Part shown: piece after piece, positions 37,119 to 46,507 of the stretch
Numbering within the stretch: position 1 is the stretch's first letter
Layout of the letters: each line of letters opens with the position of its first letter
Source: Opitutaceae bacterium
GTDB lineage: Bacteria; Verrucomicrobiota; Verrucomicrobiia; Opitutales; Opitutaceae
Reading direction: 5' to 3'
Assembly (NCBI GenBank): GCA_027482185.1
Contig: JAIXWF010000019.1
Coordinates: 310,001-374,000 of the forward strand
DNA: 64,000 bases
Translations under genes and position numbers: made by a program
The notes under the pieces: generated by a model
Databases searched by the model: none
Seen by the model: only the letters and a program-made list of their open reading frames with translations
What the model was told of the DNA's origin: nothing

Positions 37119-38410
37119 TGTCCGCGGCGCAGCTGTTTCGCCCCGATGTCGCGGCGGTAATACTTGCTCCGGCAACGGATCGCGTCGCACGCCGCGTACG
37201 CCCGGTCCGCCGCCGCCTGCAAGGTCGGCGCCAGCGCCGTCACGCCGAGCACGCGGCCACCGTTCATGACCAGTTCGCCGGCCGCGTTGCGCGCCGTGCC
37301 CGCGTGGAAAATCGCCACGCCCGCCGGCAGCTCCGCCGGCAATTCGATCGGGTCGCCCTTCGGAAACGCGTCCGGGTAGCCCTTCGCCGCCACCACGACG
37401 CAGAGCGCGTAGTCCGGCTTCGTGCGGAGGGTCGCGCCCGCGAGTTCGCCGCGCGCCGCGCGCCACAGCAGCGCCAGCAAATCGTCCGCGATCCGCGGCA
37501 GCACCACCTGCGTCTCCGGGTCGCCGAACCGCGCGTTGTACTCGATCACGCTCGGGCCCGACGGCGTCAGCATGATGCCGATGAACAGCGTACCGCGATA
37601 GTCGATACCTTCGGCCGCGATCGCGTCGACCGACGGCCGCACGATCTCGCGGTCGATGCGGCCGAGCAGCTCCGGCGTCACGACCTCCGCCGGCGAATAC
37701 GTGCCCATGCCGCCGGTGTTGGGGCCGGTGTCGCCGTCGCCGATGCGCTTGTGGTCCTGCGAGGTCGGCAAGATCACGTAGTCGCGGCCCGACACCACGA
37801 CGAGAATCGAGGTTTCTTCGCCGAAGAGGCAGTCCTCGACCAGAATCTGTTTGCCGCTGGCGCCGAAGCGGCCGCCGTCGATCATCTCGCGCACCGCGGC
37901 CTCGGCCTCCGCGCGCGTTTGCGCCACGACCACGCCTTTGCCCGCGGCCAATCCGTCCGCCTTGATCACGATCGGCACCGGCTTTTGCGCGAGGTACTCC
38001 AGCGCCGGCCCCACCGCGTCGAAAAACGCCGCGCCCGCCGTCGGGATCCGGTGCTTCAGCAGCAATTGCTTCGTGAAAATCTTCGACGCCTCGAGCCGCG
38101 CGCCGTCGGCGTTCGGACCGTACACCGGCAAACCCGCCGCGCGCAGCCGGTCGCCCAGCCCGAGCGACAGCGGCACCTCGGGCCCGACGACCACGAACTC
38201 CACGCGTTCGCGCTGCGCGAGCGCGGTGAGGCCGGCGACGTCGTCGGCCGCGACCGGGAAGCACGCCGCGTCGGCCGCGATGCCGGCGTTGCCCGGCGCG
38301 CAGAGCACGCGGGGCCGCGCCGGCGACGCCTGCAACGCGCGCACGAGCGCGTGTTCGCGCCCGCCGGCGCCGACCACGAGAACGGAAGTTGGAAGTGCGG
38401 AAACAGCCAC
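37115..38410 (-). CDS. purD: Phosphoribosylamine-glycine ligase
   Basis: 431 residues. The N-domain begins VLVVGAGGREHALVRAL; the ATP-grasp part has PIVIKADGLAAGKGVVVA, HKRIGDGDTGPNTGGMGTYSPA and YNARFGDPETQVVLPR. The enzyme joins glycine to phosphoribosylamine, step two of purine synthesis. A GTG at 38410 was chosen as start because it precedes VAVSALPTSVLVVG; a TTG at 38446 is less likely. Its stop overlaps the downstream exported-protein gene. Confidence 0.95.
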   Translation of the reverse strand: MAVSALPTSVLVVGAGGREHALVRALQASPARPRVLCAPGNAGIAADAACFPVAADDVAGLTALAQRERVEFVVVGPEVPLSLGLGDRLRAAGLPVYGPNADGARLEASKIFTKQLLLKHRIPTAGAAFFDAVGPALEYLAQKPVPIVIKADGLAAGKGVVVAQTRAEAEAAVREMIDGGRFGASGKQILVEDCLFGEETSILVVVSGRDYVILPTSQDHKRIGDGDTGPNTGGMGTYSPAEVVTPELLGRIDREIVRPSVDAIAAEGIDYRGTLFIGIMLTPSGPSVIEYNARFGDPETQVVLPRIADDLLALLWRAARGELAGATLRTKPDYALCVVVAAKGYPDAFPKGDPIELPAELPAGVAIFHAGTARNAAGELVMNGGRVLGVTALAPTLQAAADRAYAACDAIRCRSKYYRRDIGAKQLRRGQ

Positions 38411-38624
38411 GTTCGCAAAGTGCCCGGAGCGCCGCCCGCGTGGCAAGGCCGCGGTTGGGCCTCACGGACGCTCCGCTGCACCCCCGCCGGTGCGAGCGCC
38501 AGGCCGAGCGGAGAAAGCAGAACCGTTCGCTTCGCCCGGTGCCTGGCTTCGGCAACGTCGTCCGTGCCGCGGCGGATCGATCTCCCGAGCCCCGACGTTG
38601 GATTCCCGACGGCCCGATCTCGGC

Positions 38625-40526
38625 TCAGCCGGCCGCGGTTTCATCCTTGGTCTCGAGCGGCGCCGGGCATCCCAGCACCAGGGCGATGGTGCGGTACAGT
38701 TCGCTCTCCGCCAGCGACACCGTCCGGTCATGGACCACCGTTGCCGCGCACGCCTGAAGCACGCCCTGCTTGATCGTCGGCACCGCCCGTTCCAACCGAT
38801 CGAGCGCGGCGTCGAGCTCGGCCAACGAATCGTCTCCCGCCGGCCGCAAAACGAGCGGCGGCTGCAGCGCCGGCAACTCCCAGGCCCCGGCCGCAAACGC
38901 CGCTTCGGGCGCGCTCCCGTTGCCCGCCCGCGCCAAAGCGGACAACAGCACCGCCATCGCCGGCCCGAGTTCCGCCCACATCTCGATCGGCGGCTCGTCC
39001 GGCTCCGAAGGCCGCCACGGGCTTCGCATCATGCGCTGCACGCAGTACTCCGCCAACGACACGTGGCCGTCGATCTCGACCAGGCGGGCGGCAAGCTCAC
39101 CCAGCACATTGCGGTCCGGCTGCTCCAGGCACCCCAGCGCGGGCAAAGCCATCTGCAGCAGCGGCAAACGCTCCTCCGGGGCCAACGCATCGATCAAAGC
39201 CTCCAGGGCCGGTATCGCCTCGACCCACCGCGCGGTCCCTCCGAGCCGGATCAGCTCATGCTGCCTCGCCCGGATCGCGGGCGAACGATCCAGCAGGAGC
39301 CCGCAGACCAACGCGGACACGCGGTCCGGCGAATGCGCCGCCGCCACCAATTCTCCCGGCAACCGCTTGATCAGCCGCCGGGCCCGGGCGACCGGCGCCG
39401 CGGCCGCGCTTTCCGTTTCCGGCGAGCCCGCGGGCGTGGGCGCAAACGGTGCCGGCAACGGGGCCGGCGCCGCGGACGGCATCCCGGCCCCACCCGGCTC
39501 CACCGCAGTCCGGCGATCCCGCATCGCCGGATGCGGCGTCCAGAGGCGGAACCGCCCGACCTTCCGCCCCGGCGCAAAGAAGAAGTGCGCCAGGTCGGTC
39601 GAAACCGGATGCCGCAGCACACTGCCTTCGGGTCCGCTTTCGATCCGCGCCAGCACGCCCGCCACCGCGGCGGGATTGCGCGTGAATTGGACGGCGGCGG
39701 CATCGGCCAGGAACTCCCGCTCGCGGCAAAAGACGGTCTGCATCAGCCGCCCCCACAGCACGCCGACGCTGCCGATCGCCATGATCGGCAACCCCACCAC
39801 GATCCCCATGGAAATGCCCCCCGGTTTCACCTCGAACTTCGGGCGATCGTCGTCGCGGTTCTGATACGTCCACGATTCTTCCCGGCAGAGCCAAAGCCCC
39901 ACCCGGACCACAGCCCGCAAGCCGTGGACGCACGCGGCGAGGCGCACATTGAGCCGGACATCGCCGCGCAGAATGTGGCCGAACTCGTGCGCCACCAGCG
40001 CCTGCAATTCGTCGCGATCGAGCCGGACCAACGCTCCCTCCGTGACGATCAGCGCCGCCGTTTTCGCCGCGGTTCCCGCCACCAACGCATTGATGGCGGG
40101 TTCGTCGTCCAGCAGGAACAGCTGCGGCACCGGCACTCCGGCGGCGATCGCCATCTCCTCCGTCACATTCCGGATCCGCACCAGCCGCAGATCCGGGTTG
40201 TCCGGCGGAATCGGCACCGCGCCGATCTCGCGGGCGATCGACTCGCCGCTGCGCCGCAGCAGGATCCAACGGTAGTACGCGGCCCCGGCGAGAATCGCCG
40301 GCACGAGCACAAAAACGAGGCCGAATATCTTGGGCTGCCAGAACGAAAACGGCAGCGTCCGGTAATCGAGGATTTCCAACCACCGCAGGATCTCCTGCCC
40401 GCCGCGGAAAGTCGCCACGAGCGCCGCATAGATCGAGGCCACCGTGACGACGACGCCGCCGAAAAACAGCCATTGCAACCGGCGGGAGTTCCGGAGCGCG
40501 CGATCTTGGGCGGCGAAAAAATCCAT
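38625..40526 (-). CDS. M48-family membrane metallopeptidase with long C-terminal extension
   Basis: 633 residues. Two N-terminal membrane helices (about 18-38 and 67-88) precede the HtpX-like catalytic region. The zinc motif is HEFGH at 180-184, with the third ligand E271 in CREREFLADAAAVQ. Another hydrophobic segment is near 240-260. The last 340 residues are Ala/Pro linker followed by helical domains of unknown role; ordinary HtpX is about 290 residues. M48 enzymes degrade misfolded membrane proteins. The start MDFFAAQDRAL at 40526 is supported by a preceding low-complexity frame. Confidence 0.85.
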   Translation of the reverse strand: MDFFAAQDRALRNSRRLQWLFFGGVVVTVASIYAALVATFRGGQEILRWLEILDYRTLPFSFWQPKIFGLVFVLVPAILAGAAYYRWILLRRSGESIAREIGAVPIPPDNPDLRLVRIRNVTEEMAIAAGVPVPQLFLLDDEPAINALVAGTAAKTAALIVTEGALVRLDRDELQALVAHEFGHILRGDVRLNVRLAACVHGLRAVVRVGLWLCREESWTYQNRDDDRPKFEVKPGGISMGIVVGLPIMAIGSVGVLWGRLMQTVFCREREFLADAAAVQFTRNPAAVAGVLARIESGPEGSVLRHPVSTDLAHFFFAPGRKVGRFRLWTPHPAMRDRRTAVEPGGAGMPSAAPAPLPAPFAPTPAGSPETESAAAAPVARARRLIKRLPGELVAAAHSPDRVSALVCGLLLDRSPAIRARQHELIRLGGTARWVEAIPALEALIDALAPEERLPLLQMALPALGCLEQPDRNVLGELAARLVEIDGHVSLAEYCVQRMMRSPWRPSEPDEPPIEMWAELGPAMAVLLSALARAGNGSAPEAAFAAGAWELPALQPPLVLRPAGDDSLAELDAALDRLERAVPTIKQGVLQACAATVVHDRTVSLAESELYRTIALVLGCPAPLETKDETAAG

Positions 40527-40668
40527 GGGCCCCGGCCGGAACCGGACGGGACCAGCCTGGGCGGGCCGCGCCGAAGGTGGCAAGTCCGGGGCGCGCCCGG
40601 GCGGAGCCCGCGTTTTCCGCGGCTCGTCCGCCCCTGAAAGACTCGCTCCGGACGGCCGCGGCCTCCGT

Positions 40669-42576
40669 TCAAAGCACCTGCAGCTTCTTGCGGTAGAACG
40701 CGACCACTTCGTCCGGATCGTCCGTGAAGAGGATGTAGTCCGCCATCCACGCCGGGGCGCGTTTCGTCTGGATCATCGTGCGCACCTGGCGGCGCAGGTC
40801 GCCCCAGAATTTCGCGTTGAAGAACACATACGGCACTCGCGGCCGGATCCCGAGCTTCAGGTTGCAGAGCTCGATGCCGATTTCCTCGAGGGTGCCGACG
40901 CCGCCGACGTTGAAGATGCAGAAATCGGCCGCCTCGAACCATTTTTGCCGGAAGTGCCGCGACGATTCCTGGAAGGTGTTGAAGAAATCGACGCCGAGCT
41001 CCGGCGGCTGCGCCTCGAGCTCGAGGAAGCACGCGCCCGTCAGCGCGCCCTTGTTGCGCGCCTGGTCGGTCGCGAGGCGCATGACGCCGCCGCCGCCGCC
41101 CGTGAGCACGCCGAGGTTGGTGCCGATGAACGACGTCAGTTTGTCGACCAGCGCCGCGATGCGGTCCGTATCCTGTTGCTCGAGACCGATGGCGGAACCG
41201 TAGAACGCGAGGATCGTCGCCTCCTGGAACTTCCGCGCCACTTCCTCGCGCACGAAGAACCCGTGGTCCTTCTTGTAGGTGTGGAGGTAGAGGTCCTTCG
41301 TCAGTTCGTCGTACCAATAGACCTGCAGGCCGATCGCGTCGAAGGTGTCGAGGCGGCCGTGCGCATGGCTGGAAAGGAAGTAGCCGTGCGTGCTTGAAGC
41401 CTGGCGGAACACGATCCGCTTCAGCTTCAGGTCGCTGAGGCGCGCCAACAGCTCGATCTGCTCGGGCAAATTGGGAAACGTATTCAGCACGAGCGTATCC
41501 GCGTTCTCCGGCGCGGCATCGAGGGCCTCGATCATCGTCCGGCTGCCGACCGGGCACGCTTCGCCCTCGAGCATTTTCTTCAGATCGTCGTTGGCCCGCA
41601 CCAGCACGGCGCGGTTCTCGATGGTGCCGCTCTGGCCGCGCACGGTGACGCGCGTCCGCGGCTTGGCTTCGGAGTTGGCGTGGGGCGGATTCGCGTCGAG
41701 GCACTTGTAGAGGTCGGCCGCGGTCGCGAGCAGCTTGGTGCGCCGCTTGGTCAGCGATTTGAATTCCGCATCGCTCGCTTCCGGCGCGCGGAACACCTCG
41801 ACCGACACCACCGGGTTCACGACCGGCTGGTTGCCCGGATTGTAGATCTCGAGCATGATGTTCGTGCCGAAAGTCTTGATCGGATCGAGCAGCACGGCGC
41901 TCGTGTGGATGCCGAAATTGCCCGCGCCCTGGTTGAGCACCACGAAGTGCTCCTTCAGGTACATCGAGCAGCTCGTGAGAATGCCTTTGTGCGGCGGGAT
42001 CGTCAGCGGCGCCGCATCGTGCCGCAGTTGCACGCGGTCGAGGAAGCCGCGGCCGGCGTGGCCGGCGACGACGCGCTCGAAATCCGCGCGCTGCAGCCGC
42101 GGGCTCAGCGTGTAGCTCACCTGGTGCGGCGTGAGGAACACGCGGCCCAGCGAATCGATGCTGATCGTGTTGGGCAGCTTGATCCGGTTGTCCTTGAGGG
42201 CGTCCCAGATTTCCGCGGTCGAAAGCTTGGCGGCGACCGGCGCGTAGTACAGCCGGCCCACCGGGGCGCCGACGCGCATCAGTTTTTTCCAATACGGCGC
42301 ATTGGGAAAACTGGCGTCGTAGATGAAGGCGTCGGCCTCGAGCTCGACGCGGTTGCCCTCGATGCGCGGCTGGCCGTGGATCAGCATCTCGATGCCGATG
42401 CGCGCGAGCGAACTGCGTTCGGTGAACTTCAGCGCACCGAGATGGGTCTTGAGGAATTCGAATTCGGCCGGCTGGCGGGGCCAGAAACCGAGCGTCAGCG
42501 CCACGGAACGGTCGTCCTTCGGTTTCACCGCCAGGATCTGGCCGTCCTGGCTCGTCCAAAATTGGTCAGGGTTCAT
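40669..42576 (-). CDS. LOG-domain protein with a 400-residue N-terminal extension
   Basis: 635 residues. The last 200 residues are a LOG/lysine-decarboxylase-like fold: GVLTGGGGGVMRLATDQARNKG, then FNVGGVGTLEEIG (558-567), the nucleotide-binding GGxGTxxE motif. LOG proteins cleave nucleoside 5'-monophosphates at the N-glycosidic bond, or act as nucleotide-sensing partners. The first 400 residues (MNPDQFWTSQDGQILA..., GILTSCSMYLKEHFVVLNQGAGNFG) match no family known to me. The usual PGGxGT proline is absent. Function is unassigned; the fusion is unusual. Confidence 0.8.
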   Translation of the reverse strand: MNPDQFWTSQDGQILAVKPKDDRSVALTLGFWPRQPAEFEFLKTHLGALKFTERSSLARIGIEMLIHGQPRIEGNRVELEADAFIYDASFPNAPYWKKLMRVGAPVGRLYYAPVAAKLSTAEIWDALKDNRIKLPNTISIDSLGRVFLTPHQVSYTLSPRLQRADFERVVAGHAGRGFLDRVQLRHDAAPLTIPPHKGILTSCSMYLKEHFVVLNQGAGNFGIHTSAVLLDPIKTFGTNIMLEIYNPGNQPVVNPVVSVEVFRAPEASDAEFKSLTKRRTKLLATAADLYKCLDANPPHANSEAKPRTRVTVRGQSGTIENRAVLVRANDDLKKMLEGEACPVGSRTMIEALDAAPENADTLVLNTFPNLPEQIELLARLSDLKLKRIVFRQASSTHGYFLSSHAHGRLDTFDAIGLQVYWYDELTKDLYLHTYKKDHGFFVREEVARKFQEATILAFYGSAIGLEQQDTDRIAALVDKLTSFIGTNLGVLTGGGGGVMRLATDQARNKGALTGACFLELEAQPPELGVDFFNTFQESSRHFRQKWFEAADFCIFNVGGVGTLEEIGIELCNLKLGIRPRVPYVFFNAKFWGDLRRQVRTMIQTKRAPAWMADYILFTDDPDEVVAFYRKKLQVL

Positions 42577-42722
42577 GTGCAGGAGGGAAGACCATGGCCG
42601 GCCCGCGGACTGACACAAGCGGGGAGATCGGTGTTGCCATCGTCGGAGCCGGGTGCATCGCTCGTCACTTTTACGGCACAAAGCCGTCCTTCCGGTTACT
42701 CTATCCGCTCCCTCAACCACGC

Positions 42723-43496
42723 ATGAAATCAAAGTTTGCCATCACCCTCGGCTTTCTCGCGCTCGGCCTTTCCGCCGCGCCGGGCCAGGAGGTCAAGTTG
42801 AACATCCCCGGCCAGCCCGCCGCGCCCGCCGCCGCTCCCGCCAAGCCCGCGTTCAGCGACGCCCAGCTGATCGAGGAGTTCGGCTGGTTCGTCGGCAAAC
42901 GCGTCGGCCTCGCCGAGCTCGAACTTTCCCCGGAAGAAATCGCCACGTTCCTCAAGGGTCTCTCCGCCGCCGCCGGCGGCAAGGATTCGCCCTACGAGCT
43001 CGAGAAAATCGGGCCCGCCATGGACGAGTTCATGCAGAAGAAACAGGCCGCCTACCTCGCCAAGCTGAAGAACAAGAGCATGGCCGAAAACGTCGCCTTC
43101 TTCGCCAAGCTGAAGGAAAACAAGGCCGTCGTCGAACTGCCCAGCGGCCTCCGCTACGAGATCGTCGCCCCGGGCTCCGGCCCGGCCCCGAAGCCCTCCG
43201 AGACCGTCAAGGTCCACTACACCGGCAAGCTGCTCGACGGCTCCACTTTCGACAGCTCCGTCGAACGCAAGGAACCCGCGGAATTCCAGCTCGACCAAGT
43301 CATCCCCGGCTGGACCGAGGGTCTCCAGAAGCTGAGCAAGGGCGGCAAGATCAAGCTCTACGTCCCGCCGCACCTCGCCTACGGCGACGACGGCCGCCCC
43401 GGCATTCCCCCGGGCTCGACGCTGATCTTCGATGTCGAGCTCCTCGACATCAAGCCGGCCGCCGCCGCCGCTCCCGCGGCTCCCGGCGCCAAGTAA
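42723..43496 (+). CDS. Exported FKBP-type peptidyl-prolyl isomerase
   Basis: 257 residues with a signal peptide (residues 1-22). The N-terminal half is a helical dimerisation-like domain of the FkpA/Mip type (AQLIEEFGWFVGKRVGLAEL, MDEFMQKKQAAYLAKLKNKSMAENVAFFAKL). The FKBP domain follows: SETVKVHYTGKLLDGSTFDSS, VIPGWTEGLQKLSKGGKIKLYVPPHLAYG and STLIFDVELLDI. It folds periplasmic or outer-membrane proteins. A UUCG-loop terminator lies 30 bases after the stop. Confidence 0.94.
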   Translation: MKSKFAITLGFLALGLSAAPGQEVKLNIPGQPAAPAAAPAKPAFSDAQLIEEFGWFVGKRVGLAELELSPEEIATFLKGLSAAAGGKDSPYELEKIGPAMDEFMQKKQAAYLAKLKNKSMAENVAFFAKLKENKAVVELPSGLRYEIVAPGSGPAPKPSETVKVHYTGKLLDGSTFDSSVERKEPAEFQLDQVIPGWTEGLQKLSKGGKIKLYVPPHLAYGDDGRPGIPPGSTLIFDVELLDIKPAAAAAPAAPGAK

Positions 43497-43526
43497 GCCG
43501 GCGCCCTCCGCGCCGTTTTCCTTCTC

Positions 43527-43553
43527 AGGCGGGTCTTCGGACCCGCCTTTTTT
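43527..43553 (+). terminator. Rho-independent terminator after the FKBP gene
   Basis: GGCGGGTC at 43528-43535, a TTCG tetraloop, GACCCGCC at 43540-43547, then TTTTTT to 43553. It sits in a convergent gap, so it could also serve the leftward threonine aldolase gene. Confidence 0.93.
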
Positions 43554-43601
43554 GCGCCCGGCATCCGCGCCCTGGCGCGCGGATCAAAGCAACCTATTGG
43601 T

Positions 43602-44666
43602 TTACCTTGCCGCGTGCCCCGAGCCGCCCGCAACGGCGGCCGCATCCGCCAGGAAAGCCGCGACGTCCGCCTCGCGCGTGTCCCACGAGCACATCAGGCG
43701 GTAGCCGTCGTCGCCGACGAATTTGTAGAAATGCCAGCCGCGGACCTCGAGCGCGGCATAAACCGCCGGCGCCAGCCGCACAAACACGCCGTTCGCCTCC
43801 GTCGGTTCGACGAGAGCAAACCCGAGCCGCTGCAACCCCGCGGACAGCGTCCGCGCCAGCCGGTTCGCGTGCGCCGCATGCCGCAACCACGCGCCGTCGC
43901 GCAGCACCGCCGCCCATTGCGCCGAGGCAAACCGCTGCTTCGAGGCGAGCTGGCCGGACTGTTTCACGCGGTAGTCGAACTCGCGCGCCAGCTCGCGGTT
44001 GAAAAACACCACCGCCTCCGTGCCGAGCAGACCGTTCTTCGTGCCGCCGAAGCACAGCACGTCGACGCCCGCGCGCCACGTGAGGTCCGCCGGCGTCGCG
44101 CCGCGCTCGGCCAGCGCCGCGGCGGCGTTCGCGAAACGCGCGCCGTCGACGTGCACCGCCCAGCCGTGCGCGCGCGCAAATTCCCCGAGCGCCCCGAGCT
44201 CCGCCGGCGTGTACACGGTGCCGAGTTCCGTCGCCTGCGTGAGCGACAGCGCGCGCAGCTTCGGGAAATGTACGCCGTGCCCGCGGTGCCGCAGCGGCTC
44301 GAGATCCGCCGGCCGCAGCTTCGCCGCCGGCGCGGCCACCGGCAGCACCTTGCTCCCGCCGGTGAAGAATTCCGGCGCGCCGCATTCGTCGGTGTCGACG
44401 TGCGCGAGCGCATGGCAGGCCACCGCATGGTGCCGCTGGCAAAGCGCGGACAACGCGAGCGCGTTGGCCGCCGTGCCGTTGAAAACGAAGAACACCTCGC
44501 ACTCGCGCCCGAAGAGATCGGCGAAGCGGCGCCGCGCCTCCGCCGTGTGCGCGTCGTCGCCGTAGCTCGGCACGCGGCCGGCGTTTGCGGCCGCCAGCGC
44601 CGCCAGCGCCTCCGGACAAAGTCCCGCGGTGTTGTCGCTCGCAAAGGCGTAGTTGGCAGCTGTCAT
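43602..44666 (-). CDS. Low-specificity L-threonine aldolase
   Basis: 354 residues of the beta-eliminating-lyase fold. FVFNGTAANALAL, VHVDGARFANAAAAL and VLCFGGTKNGLLG with PLP lysine K210 are diagnostic. It cleaves threonine and allo-threonine to glycine and acetaldehyde, feeding glycine to glyA-type metabolism. Start taken at ATG 44666. It diverges from aroK, which begins 57 bases away. Confidence 0.93.
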   Translation of the reverse strand: MTAANYAFASDNTAGLCPEALAALAAANAGRVPSYGDDAHTAEARRRFADLFGRECEVFFVFNGTAANALALSALCQRHHAVACHALAHVDTDECGAPEFFTGGSKVLPVAAPAAKLRPADLEPLRHRGHGVHFPKLRALSLTQATELGTVYTPAELGALGEFARAHGWAVHVDGARFANAAAALAERGATPADLTWRAGVDVLCFGGTKNGLLGTEAVVFFNRELAREFDYRVKQSGQLASKQRFASAQWAAVLRDGAWLRHAAHANRLARTLSAGLQRLGFALVEPTEANGVFVRLAPAVYAALEVRGWHFYKFVGDDGYRLMCSWDTREADVAAFLADAAAVAGGSGHAAR

Positions 44667-44723
44667 AGGTCGTTTCGGGTTTGGCAACGCGCCGCGCACC
44701 CGGTTTCCCTGAGAACGCACGAA

Positions 44724-45269
44724 ATGAATCCCGCGGACGTCAACCTCTACCTCGTCGGTTTCATGGGCACCGGCAAGACGACGGTCGGCCGCGCGGTGGG
44801 CCAGAAGCTCGGCTTCCAGGTCGTCGACAGCGACCACGAGATCGAGCGCCTGCAGGGCAAGTCGATCCCCGAGATCTTCGCGCAGGACGGCGAACCGGCG
44901 TTCCGCGCCCTCGAAAAAGCGTTCGTCGCCACCGGCCATCCCGCCGAGCGCACGCTGGTCGCCTGCGGCGGCGGCCTCGTCGTGCAGCCCGGCATGCTGG
45001 CCGAGCTGAAGGCCCGCGGCATCGTCGTCTGCCTCCACGCCTCCCTCGAGACCATCCTCGCGCGCACCGCGCGCCACCGCAACCGGCCGCTTCTCGACGT
45101 CGAGAACCCCGAGGAACGCATCCGCACGCTGTACGCCGCCCGCGAGGCGATCTACCGGCAGTCGGGCACGCTCATCCTTACCGACTCGCGGCCGCTGTCC
45201 GACATCGTCGCGCACGTCGTCCGCACCTGGCGGCGCGAGGCCGCCGATTTCGCCCGCGCCCGCCGGTGA
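44724..45269 (+). CDS. aroK: Shikimate kinase
   Basis: 181 residues. Walker A is GFMGTGKTT (12-20). DSDHEIE, FRALEKAFV and CGGGLVVQPGMLAELKARG follow, and RPLL with NPEERIRTLY is the lid region. It phosphorylates shikimate in aromatic amino-acid synthesis. The stop overlaps the GTG start of queG (GTGA), so the two are coupled. Confidence 0.94.
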   Translation: MNPADVNLYLVGFMGTGKTTVGRAVGQKLGFQVVDSDHEIERLQGKSIPEIFAQDGEPAFRALEKAFVATGHPAERTLVACGGGLVVQPGMLAELKARGIVVCLHASLETILARTARHRNRPLLDVENPEERIRTLYAAREAIYRQSGTLILTDSRPLSDIVAHVVRTWRREAADFARARR

Positions 45270-46471
45270 ACGCGCCCGCCGGCACCCCCGCGCCCCTGCC
45301 CGGGCCGGACCACGCCACCCAGGAAGCGCTCCGCGCGCGCCTGCACGCCCTCGGCTTCGACAGCGTCCGCTTCGCCGCCGCCGATCCCGCCGTCGCGCCC
45401 CCGCTCAGCGCCTGGCTCGACGCCGGGATGCACGCGGACATGCAGTGGCTCGAACGCGGCGCCGCCAAGCGCCTCGACCCCGGCCTCGTGCTCTCCGGCG
45501 TGCGCTCCGTCATCATGCTCGGCGTCAGCTATTGGTCCGAACAACTCCCGTCGCCCCCAAACCCAAAACCCAAAACTCAAAACGGCGGCACCGCCGGCGC
45601 CGGCCCCGTCTGGGCGCGCTACGCCCTGCACGAGGACTATCACGACACCATCAAGCCCGCCCTCGTCTCCGCGGGGCGGATACTCGAGGAACTCTGCGGC
45701 GCGGCGCCGGCGGACTACCGGTACTACGTCGACACCGGCCCCGTGCTCGAGCGCAGCTGGGCCGCGCGCGCCGGCCTCGGCTTCACCGGCAAGAACGCCA
45801 TGCTCATTTCGCGCGAGCACGGCAACTGGCTCTTCCTCGCGTCGATCCTCACGCGGGTGCCGTTCGCGCCGGACGCGCCCGTGCGCCTGAAATACGCCGA
45901 GCGCGAGGTCGGCCTGCTCTGCGGCCGCTGCACGCGCTGCCTCGACGCCTGCCCGACACAGGCCTTCGCCGCGCCCGGTGTGCTCGACGCGCGCCGCTGC
46001 GTGTCCTACCAGACGATCGAGAACAAGGGCGTCATCCCGCGCGAACTGCGCCCGGGCATCGGCGCCCGGATTTACGGCTGCGACGTCTGCCTCGAGGTCT
46101 GCCCGTGGAACCGTTTCGCGCGCGACGGCCGCCGCCTCCTGCTCTCCGCCCGCTACGACCTCGCGGCCCTCTCGCTGGCCGAACTGCTCGCGCTCACGCC
46201 GGAATCGTTCGCGACCGTCTTCCGCCGCACGCCGATCAAGCGCCTGAAACTCGCGGGCCTGCTCCGCAACGCCTGCGTCGTCGCCGGCAACATCGGCGAT
46301 GTCTCGCTCCTGCCCGCCCTCGTCGGTCTCGCCGCCGGCCATGCGTCGCCGCTCGTGCGCGCCCACGCCGTCTGGGCCGTGCACCGGCTCGGCGGGGGAG
46401 CGGCGCTAGCGGCCGCCCGCGCCGCGGAGACGGATGCGTCCGTCTGCGCCGAATACGCCGCGGAATCCTGA
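45266..46471 (+). CDS. queG: Epoxyqueuosine reductase with an in-frame repeat-derived loop
   Basis: 401 residues. The cobalamin-dependent fold carries the catalytic Asp D156 (YVDTGPVLER) and WAARAGLGFTGKN. Two [4Fe-4S] clusters are formed by CGRCTRCLDACP (C219, C222, C225, C229) and GCDVCLEVCPW (C272, C275, C279) with C245. It reduces epoxyqueuosine to queuosine in tRNA. Residues about 98-106 (NPKPKTQN) are encoded by an ACCCAAAAC-type repeat, in a loop where homologues have a few residues. A HEAT-like C-terminus follows. The start is a GTG overlapping aroK. Confidence 0.93.
   Translation: MNAPAGTPAPLPGPDHATQEALRARLHALGFDSVRFAAADPAVAPPLSAWLDAGMHADMQWLERGAAKRLDPGLVLSGVRSVIMLGVSYWSEQLPSPPNPKPKTQNGGTAGAGPVWARYALHEDYHDTIKPALVSAGRILEELCGAAPADYRYYVDTGPVLERSWAARAGLGFTGKNAMLISREHGNWLFLASILTRVPFAPDAPVRLKYAEREVGLLCGRCTRCLDACPTQAFAAPGVLDARRCVSYQTIENKGVIPRELRPGIGARIYGCDVCLEVCPWNRFARDGRRLLLSARYDLAALSLAELLALTPESFATVFRRTPIKRLKLAGLLRNACVVAGNIGDVSLLPALVGLAAGHASPLVRAHAVWAVHRLGGGAALAAARAAETDASVCAEYAAES
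45559..45584 (+). repeat. ACCCAAAAC repeat inside queG
   Basis: AAACCCAAAACCCAAAACTC and the following AAAAC lie in the coding frame of queG. The 16-mer ACCCAAAACTCAAAAC is shared with the intergenic tandem copies at about 8041-8085. Confidence 0.8.
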
Positions 46472-46507
46472 ACCCGCGCCGGAGTCCGGCGACCGATTCG
46501 CCGCCGC

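Noticed and set aside
36483-38555. Extension of the exported-protein frame leftward across purD
   Set aside because: The extra part is the antiphase shadow of purD; a signal peptide marks the true start at 37118.
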